DNA from: an uncultured Verrucomicrobiota bacterium
GTDB lineage: Bacteria; Verrucomicrobiota; Verrucomicrobiia; Limisphaerales; UBA1319
Length of the DNA stretch: 49,056 bases
Direction of reading: 5' to 3'
NCBI GenBank assembly: GCA_903845125.1
Contig: CAIMWS010000021.1
Span: 1-49,056 of the forward strand
Made by a program: the position numbers and the translations under genes
Notes under the pieces: model-generated
Told to the model about the DNA's origin: nothing
The model's database searches: none
What the model saw: the letters and a program-made list of their open reading frames with translations, nothing else
In this document: in pieces, positions 24,015 to 31,538 of the stretch
How the letters are laid out: the number at the start of each line of letters is the position of its first letter
How positions within the stretch are numbered: the first letter of the stretch is position 1

Positions 24015-24905
24015 ATGCATGTCACTCGAAGGTCCTTTTTGAAGTATTGTTCAGCGGTGTCGGCCACCTTGGGATTGACTCCATTGGATTTAGCGCACCT
24101 CCAAAATGCCCTGGCGAATCCGGCGGCGCCCAAAGTCATTTGGCTGCAAGGCAGCGGTTGCACCGGCTGCAGCATTTCATTTCTCAACTATGTGAGCCCC
24201 ACCGCCCCGCTCAGCGCGGCGGATGTGCTGGTGAGCAACATCAATTTGTTGCATCATCCCAATTTATCCGCATCCGCCGGCAATACCGTGGTCGAAATTT
24301 TGAAAACCGCCCTGGCCCAGGGGAATTATATCCTGATCGTTGAAGGTGGCATTCCCACGGCGTTTGGCGGAAATGCCTGCATAGCCTGGTCTGAAAACGG
24401 AGTGGAGAAAACCTTTCAGCAGGCGGTGATGGAATTGACAGCAAAAGCCATCAAAACCATCTGTGTCGGCAATTGCGCGGCTTGGGGCGGAATACCAGCG
24501 GCGGGCATTAACATCACCGCCATCAAGGGAGTCAAAGCGGTTACCGGAAAAACAACCATCAATATCGCTGGATGCCCTCCACATCCCAATTGGATTGTGG
24601 GAACAATCGTGGAATTGTTACAGGGGAAAACCGTGGCTTTGGATGCTTACGGTCGCCCTGCCAGCTTATACAGTAAAAAGGTTCACGATTCCTGCCCGCT
24701 GAAAGAACGCGATGAAATTAAAACTTTTGGGGTCACCGGCCGCTGTTTGAAGGCTTTGGGCTGCCGCGGGCCTGAAACCATGGCCATTTGCCCCACATTG
24801 AAATGGAACAATGGGGTGAACTGGTGCATCGGAGCCAACGCCCCTTGCATTGGATGCACCAACCCAACTTTTCCCGGAAAGGAAGCTCTGTTTCGTATTT
24901 CTTAA
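24015..24905 (+). CDS. [NiFe] hydrogenase small subunit, Tat-exported
   Basis: This 296-residue subunit carries the iron-sulfur relay of a [NiFe] hydrogenase. TRRSFLK at residues 4-10 with a following hydrophobic stretch is a twin-arginine signal that would also carry the folded large subunit out. Proximal cluster ligands are C49, C52, C154 and C187 (GSGCTGC, GNCAAWGG, GCPPHP); no extra proximal cysteines of the O2-tolerant type are present. Distal ligands are H224, C227, C244 and C250. Medial ligands are C259, C278 and C281, plus C271 in NWCIGAN, where most group 1 enzymes have Pro; this predicts a medial [4Fe-4S] cluster. There is no C-terminal membrane helix: the chain stops soon after GCTNPTFPG. 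The start at 24015 places RR at the N terminus. Confidence 0.92.
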   Translation: MHVTRRSFLKYCSAVSATLGLTPLDLAHLQNALANPAAPKVIWLQGSGCTGCSISFLNYVSPTAPLSAADVLVSNINLLHHPNLSASAGNTVVEILKTALAQGNYILIVEGGIPTAFGGNACIAWSENGVEKTFQQAVMELTAKAIKTICVGNCAAWGGIPAAGINITAIKGVKAVTGKTTINIAGCPPHPNWIVGTIVELLQGKTVALDAYGRPASLYSKKVHDSCPLKERDEIKTFGVTGRCLKALGCRGPETMAICPTLKWNNGVNWCIGANAPCIGCTNPTFPGKEALFRIS

Positions 24906-24950
24906 ATGACCCTGTGGCCATGATCGAAGCCATTTAAAGGAAAGTTTACC

Positions 24951-26396
24951 ATGCCTACTACTCTCACTATCGACCCCGTAACCCGCCTCGAAGGCCATCT
25001 GAAAGTTGAGGTCACTATTGACGGCACCACCGACAACCAAAAAGTCGTGGCTGCGCGCGCTTCAGGAACCCTGTTCCGGGGTTTTGAAAACCTGCTTGCA
25101 GGCCGCAATCCTTGGGATGCGCCGCATATCACCCAGCGGATTTGCGGCGTTTGCCCCATTCCCCATGGGCTGGCTGCTGTGAAAGCCTTGGACCAAGCCG
25201 CAGGCAAAGCGGTGCCCAACAATGGGCGGTTGCTACGGAACTTGGTCTTGGGCGCCAACTTCGTGCAGTCCCATATTCTGCACTTTTATCACCTTTCATT
25301 GCTCGACTACGTGGTGGGACCCGCCATGTCCCCTTGGAATCCTGGCTGGAATGTGGATCGCCGGATCAGCCAAACCGATAACGCCCAATTATTCGCTAAT
25401 TATCAAACCGCCTTGCGCATGACCCGTTTGGGCCACGAAATGGGGGCCGTCTTTGGTGGCCGCATGCCTCATTCACCCGCCTACATTCCCGGCGGATTTA
25501 CCGCCACACCCACTGCGGTTCAGATTGGCCAATTCCGTGCATATTGCACTGAATTATTGAACTTCATTAACACGGTTTATTTGAAGGATGTGGAATTCCT
25601 GGCGGACATTTACCCGGAATACTCGGCTTTGGGCGGTGGCAACGGAAACCTGATGGCGTTTGGGGTCTTCGACTTGGATGCCGCCGGCACCAATTGTCTG
25701 TTGCGTCCCGGGATCGTGCGCAATGGATCAATCGCCGTTGAAACTTTGAATGTGTCCGCCATCACGGAAGAAGTCACCCACTCCTGGTATGACACAACCA
25801 CCGACAACCTGGCGCCGGCCGCCGGAGTTACCAAGCCGATCTTCCCCAAAACCGACGCTTATTCGTGGTTGAAAGCGCCCCGCTACCAAAGTCTTCCGTT
25901 TGAAGCGGGACCGCTGGCCCGGATGTGGATCAACGGAGATTACCGGCGAGGCATCTCCATTATGGACCGTCATTGGGCACGGGCGCTCGAAACCCAAAAA
26001 ATTGCGCTGGCTATGCTGGAATGGTTGAAGCAAGTGGTAGTGGGACAACCGGTTTATTCCACCTACTCGACTCCCTCCTCCGCCAAAGGGATGGGATTAA
26101 CCGAAGCGCCCCGCGGCGCCCTGGGCCATTGGGTTAGCATCAATGGCGGAACCATCAGCAATTACCAAGTGATTACCCCCACCTGCTGGAATGCCTCCCC
26201 CCAGGACAAGGCCCATCGCCCCGGGCCTATTGAACAAGCTCTCATCGGACTGCCAGTGTCCAGTGCTGAACAACCGATCGAGGTCTTGCGCTTGATCCAT
26301 TCATTCGATCCATGCCTATCGTGCGCAGTTCACGTTTTGAGACCGTCCAACCCAACTCGTGCAGCGGTTTGGAAACCGGAGCTTAAGCCGGCATGA
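24951..26396 (+). CDS. [NiFe] hydrogenase large (catalytic) subunit
   Basis: The 481-residue subunit holds the NiFe(CN)2CO site. The N-terminal IDPVTRLEGHLKVEV is diagnostic. The L1 motif RICGVCPIPHG supplies C65 and C68, and the L2 motif DPCLSCAVH supplies C455 and C458, with H461 as the processing site. The 20 residues after H461 (VLRPSNPT...KPA) are the extension removed by the maturation protease after nickel insertion. The gene begins 45 bases after the small-subunit stop with AAGGAAAG in front. Length is shorter than many 560-residue group 1 subunits, in line with a compact enzyme. I do not assign a subgroup. No hyp genes or cytochrome b subunit lie nearby. Confidence 0.95.
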   Translation: MPTTLTIDPVTRLEGHLKVEVTIDGTTDNQKVVAARASGTLFRGFENLLAGRNPWDAPHITQRICGVCPIPHGLAAVKALDQAAGKAVPNNGRLLRNLVLGANFVQSHILHFYHLSLLDYVVGPAMSPWNPGWNVDRRISQTDNAQLFANYQTALRMTRLGHEMGAVFGGRMPHSPAYIPGGFTATPTAVQIGQFRAYCTELLNFINTVYLKDVEFLADIYPEYSALGGGNGNLMAFGVFDLDAAGTNCLLRPGIVRNGSIAVETLNVSAITEEVTHSWYDTTTDNLAPAAGVTKPIFPKTDAYSWLKAPRYQSLPFEAGPLARMWINGDYRRGISIMDRHWARALETQKIALAMLEWLKQVVVGQPVYSTYSTPSSAKGMGLTEAPRGALGHWVSINGGTISNYQVITPTCWNASPQDKAHRPGPIEQALIGLPVSSAEQPIEVLRLIHSFDPCLSCAVHVLRPSNPTRAAVWKPELKPA

Positions 26397-26520
26397 AACC
26401 GGGCAACTGACAAATCCCCATTACTCCTTGAAGCCCAGGCCGGACGCGCTGATGACCATGCCAGGATTAAAAAATGCGAAGCAGCAAATCCCGCGGTTTG
26501 CAGCATCAATAAGGAAAATT

Positions 26521-27123
26521 ATGATGAAAAACTGCCAAAAGCCTTACGCCACGTTGTTGCTGGCGGGGATCGGCAACGAATTGTTGATGGATGACGGAGT
26601 GGGCATTCATGTAACGCGGCTATTGAAAAATGATCCGCTCCCTGGAGTGGAAACTTTGGAAGTCGGAACTGACTTCATGAGCATGGCCCCGCATGTGGAA
26701 AGTTACCCAAAACTACTGATCATCGACGCCATGGATGCAGGTGGCGAACCGGGAACAATATTTTACGGAACTTTCGAGGAACTCGCTCCGCACCAGGAGC
26801 GAATGTCAGCCCATGAGTTTGGATTGAAGTCCATGCTGGAGTTTGTCGAGCCACGCCTGCGGCCGCGTATCTATGTATTGGGTATTCAACCGGAAACCAT
26901 TGGCTTCGGGCTGGATTTATCGCCGCGCCTGAAAGCTCGATTACCGGTGATTTTCGAGGCGGCCCGGGCCACCGCATTACGTCTGGTTTTGGATTTCTGC
27001 CAAGACTTCCTCAGTGGTATGTCACATTTGGCCTCCCCAGCCACCGATAGCCCGCCAGAGGGGCAGAGAATCCAGAATGCCTCAGCCAGGAAAATCTCCG
27101 AACTGAACGGCCATTTATCCTAA
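26521..27123 (+). CDS. hydrogenase maturation protease (HybD/HyaD-like)
   Basis: This 200-residue endopeptidase of family M52 cleaves the C-terminal extension of the large subunit. The N-terminal AGIGNELLMDDGVGIHV contains the nickel-sensing Glu (GNELLxDDGVG) and the aspartates typical of the family; DAMDAGGEPGT supplies the second metal ligand region; and MSAHEFGL contains the conserved His. The start at 26521 (or 26524) follows AAGGAAA at a good distance; a longer frame starting upstream is not translated convincingly. About 40 residues after LDFCQDFL extend beyond the usual fold and look disordered. It is the third gene of the hydrogenase operon, 124 bases after the large subunit. Confidence 0.92.
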   Translation: MMKNCQKPYATLLLAGIGNELLMDDGVGIHVTRLLKNDPLPGVETLEVGTDFMSMAPHVESYPKLLIIDAMDAGGEPGTIFYGTFEELAPHQERMSAHEFGLKSMLEFVEPRLRPRIYVLGIQPETIGFGLDLSPRLKARLPVIFEAARATALRLVLDFCQDFLSGMSHLASPATDSPPEGQRIQNASARKISELNGHLS

Positions 27124-27140
27124 AAAGCTGGCCGTTTTAG
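27106..27140 (+). terminator. terminator of the hydrogenase operon
   Basis: AACGGCCA (27106-27113) pairs exactly with TGGCCGTT (27129-27136), with a 15-base loop that contains the protease stop codon. A T-rich end follows (TTTTAGTTTT). It also covers the stop of the convergent minus-strand gene. Confidence 0.65.
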
Positions 27141-28180
27141 TTTTGTGGAACGTGGATTCCGGGATCCAGCGGTGGAGAGTCCTCAGACTTGAAGTAATCC
27201 AAGCTCCGGGACAAGTAATCTTGGGACTTTTCAAATTCCAAATACCGGGCCTTGCCGAGCAACTCCCGCAGTTGATTTTCCTGTAGTTGGCTTTTATCGT
27301 TTGCCGCCAATAATGCATCCGCTGAAAGGGGGCCGGGGGCGTTAATTACCCAATTAAAAAAGGCCTCACGCTGCAGTTTGCGCGCTGAATACATCCGCTT
27401 GAATTCATCTTCTTTCAAATCGAAGCCGGGCATCCGGGTGCGAATCTCCTGCGCCAAGTCAGAAAACCGCACTTCCACCTGCTCCAATTGCTGAGCATCA
27501 AGCCAGGTATTAAGTTCCTTTTGTTCCTGAACCAGGAGATGCATTTGTTCGATGATGGATTCGCGGGTCAGGAAAGCCCCGTTGGCGGCACTCTGCCTGA
27601 GGGTTTCGTATTTTTCCAAGGCCCGCGCCACTGGCGCCACAACTTCATGTGGCAGGAAGGCACTGAGAAAATATTCTTTATCCGGCCGAACCGATCCCAC
27701 CTCCGCATATTTTTGCAACTCCTTGCTCAGATCCACACCCAATAATTCCAAAACCGCTTTATCCAATTCGGTTCTCATCTTGAGGGCGGTGGTCTGAAGC
27801 GCTTCAGAGTTGATAGCTCCCTGACCGTATGCGGATTCCCAATAATTGGTGTTTGCCGCCACAAAACGCTTTTTCCATTCGACTCCGTAAACATGGCACA
27901 AATCAGAAATCACAATATCCCGGACGGTCTGTTCAGGGCAGCCGATCTTTCTCAGATTGGCTATATATGCCGGATAATTTGGAGATTCAATCAGCGACCA
28001 TTGAAAACGGGAGCTGTTTGGTGTGGTGGAATCGGCCGCCGGCGGTTGAACCTGACCGACCAACGTCCATTCCCGCACCTCAGGAAGAACATTCAAGCGG
28101 TGTTGCCACCACCAGGCCAATCCTCCGGCCAGGTTGATTCCCAAGCTCGCTACGGCAATCAATTTGAAATTGATTCTCAT
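27137..28180 (-). CDS. membrane-anchored hypothetical protein, CPEQT-type family
   Basis: From the ATG at 28180 the product has 347 residues: a single N-terminal membrane anchor (MRINFKLIAVASLGINLAGG, then WWW) and a long helical periplasmic domain. The segment NLRKIGCPEQTVRDIVISDL near residues 75-95 resembles a motif I associate with hypothetical proteins in Verrucomicrobiota, often in several copies per genome; that is recollection, not a search. The C-terminal two-thirds is rich in Glu, Leu, Gln and Arg and probably forms a coiled-coil bundle. A longer frame to 28753 overlaps der and is not credible. It is divergent from der across 165 bases. Function unknown. Confidence 0.7.
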   Translation of the reverse strand: MRINFKLIAVASLGINLAGGLAWWWQHRLNVLPEVREWTLVGQVQPPAADSTTPNSSRFQWSLIESPNYPAYIANLRKIGCPEQTVRDIVISDLCHVYGVEWKKRFVAANTNYWESAYGQGAINSEALQTTALKMRTELDKAVLELLGVDLSKELQKYAEVGSVRPDKEYFLSAFLPHEVVAPVARALEKYETLRQSAANGAFLTRESIIEQMHLLVQEQKELNTWLDAQQLEQVEVRFSDLAQEIRTRMPGFDLKEDEFKRMYSARKLQREAFFNWVINAPGPLSADALLAANDKSQLQENQLRELLGKARYLEFEKSQDYLSRSLDYFKSEDSPPLDPGIHVPQN

Positions 28181-28345
28181 TTTCCATCGATAACCCGCCT
28201 GAAAAACTATGCAGCATGCCGATTGCCAAAACAACCGGGTAACCCAAACTTTTTCGCAGCCTCCGGTTGCCACCTGGCTTGCGGAACCGCTTGGACCGGA
28301 CGTTTTGCCTTTATCAGCAGGGCCGAAGATGGCAAGCTGGCCAGA

Positions 28346-29860
28346 ATGTCTGGAGTTATTGCCATAGTGGGCCGGCCCAACGTGGGCAAGTCGGCCTTGT
28401 TCAACCGTCTGGCGGGCAGGCGGATAGCCATCGTTCATGATCAGCCCGGGGTGACCCGCGACCGCATCAGTGCGGAAGTGGAATGGGAGGGGCGTAAATT
28501 CACCTTGATTGATACTGGCGGGATCGGCCTCTTGCGCGGAGAAAAGGCCAGCGACCTCCTCGTCCAAGCGGCGATCAAGCAGGTGGAGATTGCCATAGAT
28601 GCCGCGAATGTGGTCATCCTGGTAGTCAATTTGCAGGAAGGTCTGGCACCCTTGGACGAGGAGGTGGCCAACCGCTTGCGGGCCAGCGGCAAATCGGTAG
28701 TTCTGGCCGTGAACAAGGTGGACCGGACGGGTCTGGAAGACGAAGTGGATCAATACTCACGGCTGGGATTCCCGGTCATTTGCCCCGTCAGCGCCATCCA
28801 TGGCCATGGCATTGCTGAGCTGATGCAGGCCGTTTTCAAGTTACTGCCGCCACCGGTTGCCACCGAGGGCCAAACCGAAGTGACGGTCTCGAATCCGCCC
28901 TTGAAACTGGCCATTGTGGGACGTCCCAACGTGGGAAAATCTTCCTTGATCAACGCTCTTACGCAATCGGACAGGGTCATTGTCACCTCTATTCCTGGCA
29001 CCACCCGGGATTCAGTGGATGTGCCCTTTGAAGTGGTAACAGAAGGAGTCCGGCAGCAGTATATCCTGATCGACACGGCTGGCATTCGCAAAAAACGGCG
29101 CCAGGATGATTCAGTGGAGTTTTTCAGCGTCAAGCGATCCGAGGATTCCATTGAGCGCTGCGATATTGCCGTCCTGGTTTTGGATGCGGAAAGCGGCATT
29201 TTGGAGCAGGACAAAAAAATCGCCGATCTGATCAACTCCGCCCCCAAGGCCTGCATCGTGGCGATCAATAAATGGGACTTATTCAAGCCCGCACTGGAGG
29301 AGCAGGAGGCCAAACAAAAACCGGCTGATAAAAAGCCCCGCCGCAGCCGGGATCAAGGGCCACCCCGGAACCTGGCCGAGTTTGGCCAATGGGTGCAATC
29401 CCAGCTCTTTTTCCTGGATTATGCCCCGGTTATTTTCACCTCCGCCAAGGAGGGATTCAACCTGGACCGCTTGCTGGAAGTCATCCGTTACGTGGCCGAT
29501 CAATTACACCAAAAAATTCCCACCTCGATCCTGAACCGGACACTCCAGGAGGCGATCGAAAAAAGGCAGCCGATCAGCTCCACCGGTCACTTCCTGAAAA
29601 TGTATTACGCCACCCAAGTGGAAACCATTCCGCCGAAATTCGTGTTGTTCGTGAATCACAAAGCGATGTTTTCCGCACAATACAACAAATACTTGGGCAA
29701 AGAACTCCGTAAAGCCTTCGGATTTGAGGGATGCCCCCTTGTGTTTATCGCCAAACCGCGCCCCAAAACCATCGAGCCGATTCGCAAATACCACCAACAG
29801 CATGGCGGGCAAAAGCCTTCCGGGCCACGCAAAAGGGACGGACGAAAGCAACCTAGATGA
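28346..29860 (+). CDS. der: ribosome-assembly GTPase Der (EngA)
   Basis: Der has two consecutive GTPase domains and a KH-like domain and acts in 50S ribosome assembly. Domain 1 has GRPNVGKSALFN (G1), PGVTRD (G2), DTGGI (G3) and NKVD (G4). Domain 2 has GRPNVGKSSLIN, PGTTRD, DTAGI and NKWD. The KH-like part follows to the end, with a basic tail. The start at 28346 gives 504 residues, close to the 490 of E. coli. After NKWD a 25-residue insertion rich in Lys, Arg and Pro (EEQEAKQKPADKKPRRSRDQ) enlarges the linker, an unusual feature. The gene is monocistronic and convergent with the prepilin gene after only seven bases. Confidence 0.96.
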   Translation: MSGVIAIVGRPNVGKSALFNRLAGRRIAIVHDQPGVTRDRISAEVEWEGRKFTLIDTGGIGLLRGEKASDLLVQAAIKQVEIAIDAANVVILVVNLQEGLAPLDEEVANRLRASGKSVVLAVNKVDRTGLEDEVDQYSRLGFPVICPVSAIHGHGIAELMQAVFKLLPPPVATEGQTEVTVSNPPLKLAIVGRPNVGKSSLINALTQSDRVIVTSIPGTTRDSVDVPFEVVTEGVRQQYILIDTAGIRKKRRQDDSVEFFSVKRSEDSIERCDIAVLVLDAESGILEQDKKIADLINSAPKACIVAINKWDLFKPALEEQEAKQKPADKKPRRSRDQGPPRNLAEFGQWVQSQLFFLDYAPVIFTSAKEGFNLDRLLEVIRYVADQLHQKIPTSILNRTLQEAIEKRQPISSTGHFLKMYYATQVETIPPKFVLFVNHKAMFSAQYNKYLGKELRKAFGFEGCPLVFIAKPRPKTIEPIRKYHQQHGGQKPSGPRKRDGRKQPR

Positions 29861-29867
29861 AATCAGG

Positions 29868-30719
29868 CTACTGCATCCAAGTGGGAAAAACAATGCTCCG
29901 TGCGGCGTAGGAAACGTCGAATTGCTTGTGCCAGGTGAGATTCCACAAAGTTTTGACCGGAACGAGCCGGGCCGAGGAATCGAAAAACAACAGTTGAATG
30001 CCCTTGGCATGGCGTTGCATGGCAAAATGGTGGAATTCGGCGCCAGCACCGTTCCACTGTCCGTTGAAGGCCGGTGGCATTTCGGTGTGGTGCGGTCCCC
30101 CGCCCCGCCACATGGAATCTCCAAATAGCGGTGTTTTCGCCGGTTGCCGGGCGGCATCCAATTTGCGCCAATTCCAGGCTGTGCTGCGCCCCTGGATGGC
30201 GCTGACACTGGAAGGAGGATCGTAAACCCAGTTGTTGATGCCGTAACTGGCGGTGATCAGCCGTCTGGTAATGGTGGTGGAGGCAGCCTCATCGGTAAGC
30301 GGAAAATCATAAGCGGTGGTGGGTCCACCATACTCCACCGCACGCGGGCTATCCGCAGGCACCTGCACCTCCCGCGTGCCCGCCCCCCGTCGCTGAGTAG
30401 CCACGGGGCAATACAGCAAATATGGTTTCTTTTCGTAATGCTTCTTCAGCGCATTGAGCCATTCCCCCCTGGCCCAACCCACCGCAATCCCCTGGCTGAA
30501 CGAATGGTTGTTTTCCTCGCAATACAACATCCAAGCCACACCCCATTGTTTCAGATTGGACAAGCAATGAGCGGCCTGGGCCTTGCGCCGTGCCTTACTC
30601 AAGGCGGGCAGCATGAGCGAAGCCAGAATACTGATGATGGCAATCACCACCAAAAGCTCAATGAGCGTAAAACCCGCCCGCCGTGTTCTAGAACATGCCA
30701 ATGCACGGGTATTATTCAT
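29868..30719 (-). CDS. prepilin-type (type II pseudopilin-like) protein
   Basis: The 283-residue protein has a short basic leader ([15 protein letters not shown]) and the prepilin peptidase site G/FTLIELL, followed by the hydrophobic helix typical of type IV pilins and type II pseudopilins. The rest (about residues 50-283) is a globular domain with [19 protein letters not shown] and LFFDSSARL, like the DUF1559/H-X9-DG domain proteins abundant in Planctomycetes and Verrucomicrobia. Such proteins occur in large paralogous sets and their function is not established. Here it is the last gene of a possible three-gene cluster (GH127, SAM hydroxide adenosyltransferase, this gene) with spacing of 18 and 15 bases. 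Confidence 0.85.
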   Translation of the reverse strand: MNNTRALACSRTRRAGFTLIELLVVIAIISILASLMLPALSKARRKAQAAHCLSNLKQWGVAWMLYCEENNHSFSQGIAVGWARGEWLNALKKHYEKKPYLLYCPVATQRRGAGTREVQVPADSPRAVEYGGPTTAYDFPLTDEAASTTITRRLITASYGINNWVYDPPSSVSAIQGRSTAWNWRKLDAARQPAKTPLFGDSMWRGGGPHHTEMPPAFNGQWNGAGAEFHHFAMQRHAKGIQLLFFDSSARLVPVKTLWNLTWHKQFDVSYAARSIVFPTWMQ

Positions 30720-30734
30720 GGGATTGGCGCCGGG

Positions 30735-31520
30735 TCAGCCGGCTTGCTGGATGGCAACTGGATCCCCGGGATGCAACTGAAAGCTGGCCCCAGCCGAACC
30801 CTGGTTGATGGCAATCTCAATCCAGCCCGTGGAACAGATCAAAGCGATCGGCTGGCCTTTGGGCACTTGGGCGTAGAAAAGCCCGCCATCACAAAGCTTT
30901 TGTCCCCGGGCGTGAACCGACCAAGCCGGCCAACCCTGGGCTTGGAGAATGGCTTCGTTGATATTGGTGAACAGATTGCCGAAAACGTCGGCGTGGAGGA
31001 TTTCGCCTTGAATCCGGTTTCCGGTCACCACCGGTTCCGGGAACTCCAGCCTGAGGTGATGATCCACCCGGGACCCCAACCGGTGAATGGCGGTGCCGCA
31101 GCTCAGGTGCGCGGCCACCGGGGCGAAAACGTCGCGGCCGTGAAAAGTCCGGCTGATCGCGGGCAGGAAATACCGGGTATTTTCCAAGCGATGTCTGGTT
31201 CGGATCGTTTCCCGCGCCAAGGCCCACGACATCACCCCGTTGTCGGGGCCGACAAACGTGAAATTGGCGGTTTTAATCGCCACCGCCGGACGCGGGCTGC
31301 CCACCCCCGGATCGATTATGGCGACATGAATGGTCCCGCGCGGGAAATATCCATAGGCCGCCGCCAGGGAAAAAGCGCCTGCACGGATATCGCCAGCCGG
31401 CACTTCATGGGTGAGGTCGATGACGGTGGCGGCCGGATTGATGCCCAGGATGACTCCTTTCATGGTACCCACGAACCAATCGCGATTACCAAAATCAGTG
31501 GTCAGGGTGATCGGGGGCAT
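30735..31520 (-). CDS. SAM hydroxide adenosyltransferase (DUF62)
   Basis: The 261-residue enzyme belongs to the SAM-dependent fluorinase/chlorinase/hydroxide adenosyltransferase superfamily; most bacterial members split SAM to adenosine and methionine using water. The hydrolase triad is present at the right spacing: D70 and R77 in IIDPGVGSPR and H127 in FHGRDVF, equivalent to D68, R75 and H127 of characterised enzymes. TLTTDFG opens the protein and VGPDNGV lies between. The fluorinase-specific extra loop was not identified. It lies between a GH127 gene and a prepilin-like gene on the same strand; the connection is unclear. Confidence 0.88.
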   Translation of the reverse strand: MPPITLTTDFGNRDWFVGTMKGVILGINPAATVIDLTHEVPAGDIRAGAFSLAAAYGYFPRGTIHVAIIDPGVGSPRPAVAIKTANFTFVGPDNGVMSWALARETIRTRHRLENTRYFLPAISRTFHGRDVFAPVAAHLSCGTAIHRLGSRVDHHLRLEFPEPVVTGNRIQGEILHADVFGNLFTNINEAILQAQGWPAWSVHARGQKLCDGGLFYAQVPKGQPIALICSTGWIEIAINQGSAGASFQLHPGDPVAIQQAG

Positions 31521-31538
31521 GGCCGTGGTGGTGCCAGA

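Noticed and set aside
27893..28345. Upstream extension of the der frame
   Set aside because: It lies within the opposite-strand hypothetical gene; Der homologues begin right at the first G1 motif, as at 28346.
28181..28753. N-terminal extension of the anchored hypothetical protein
   Set aside because: It would overlap the der gene on the opposite strand and lacks a natural start; the ATG at 28180 begins with a clear membrane anchor.
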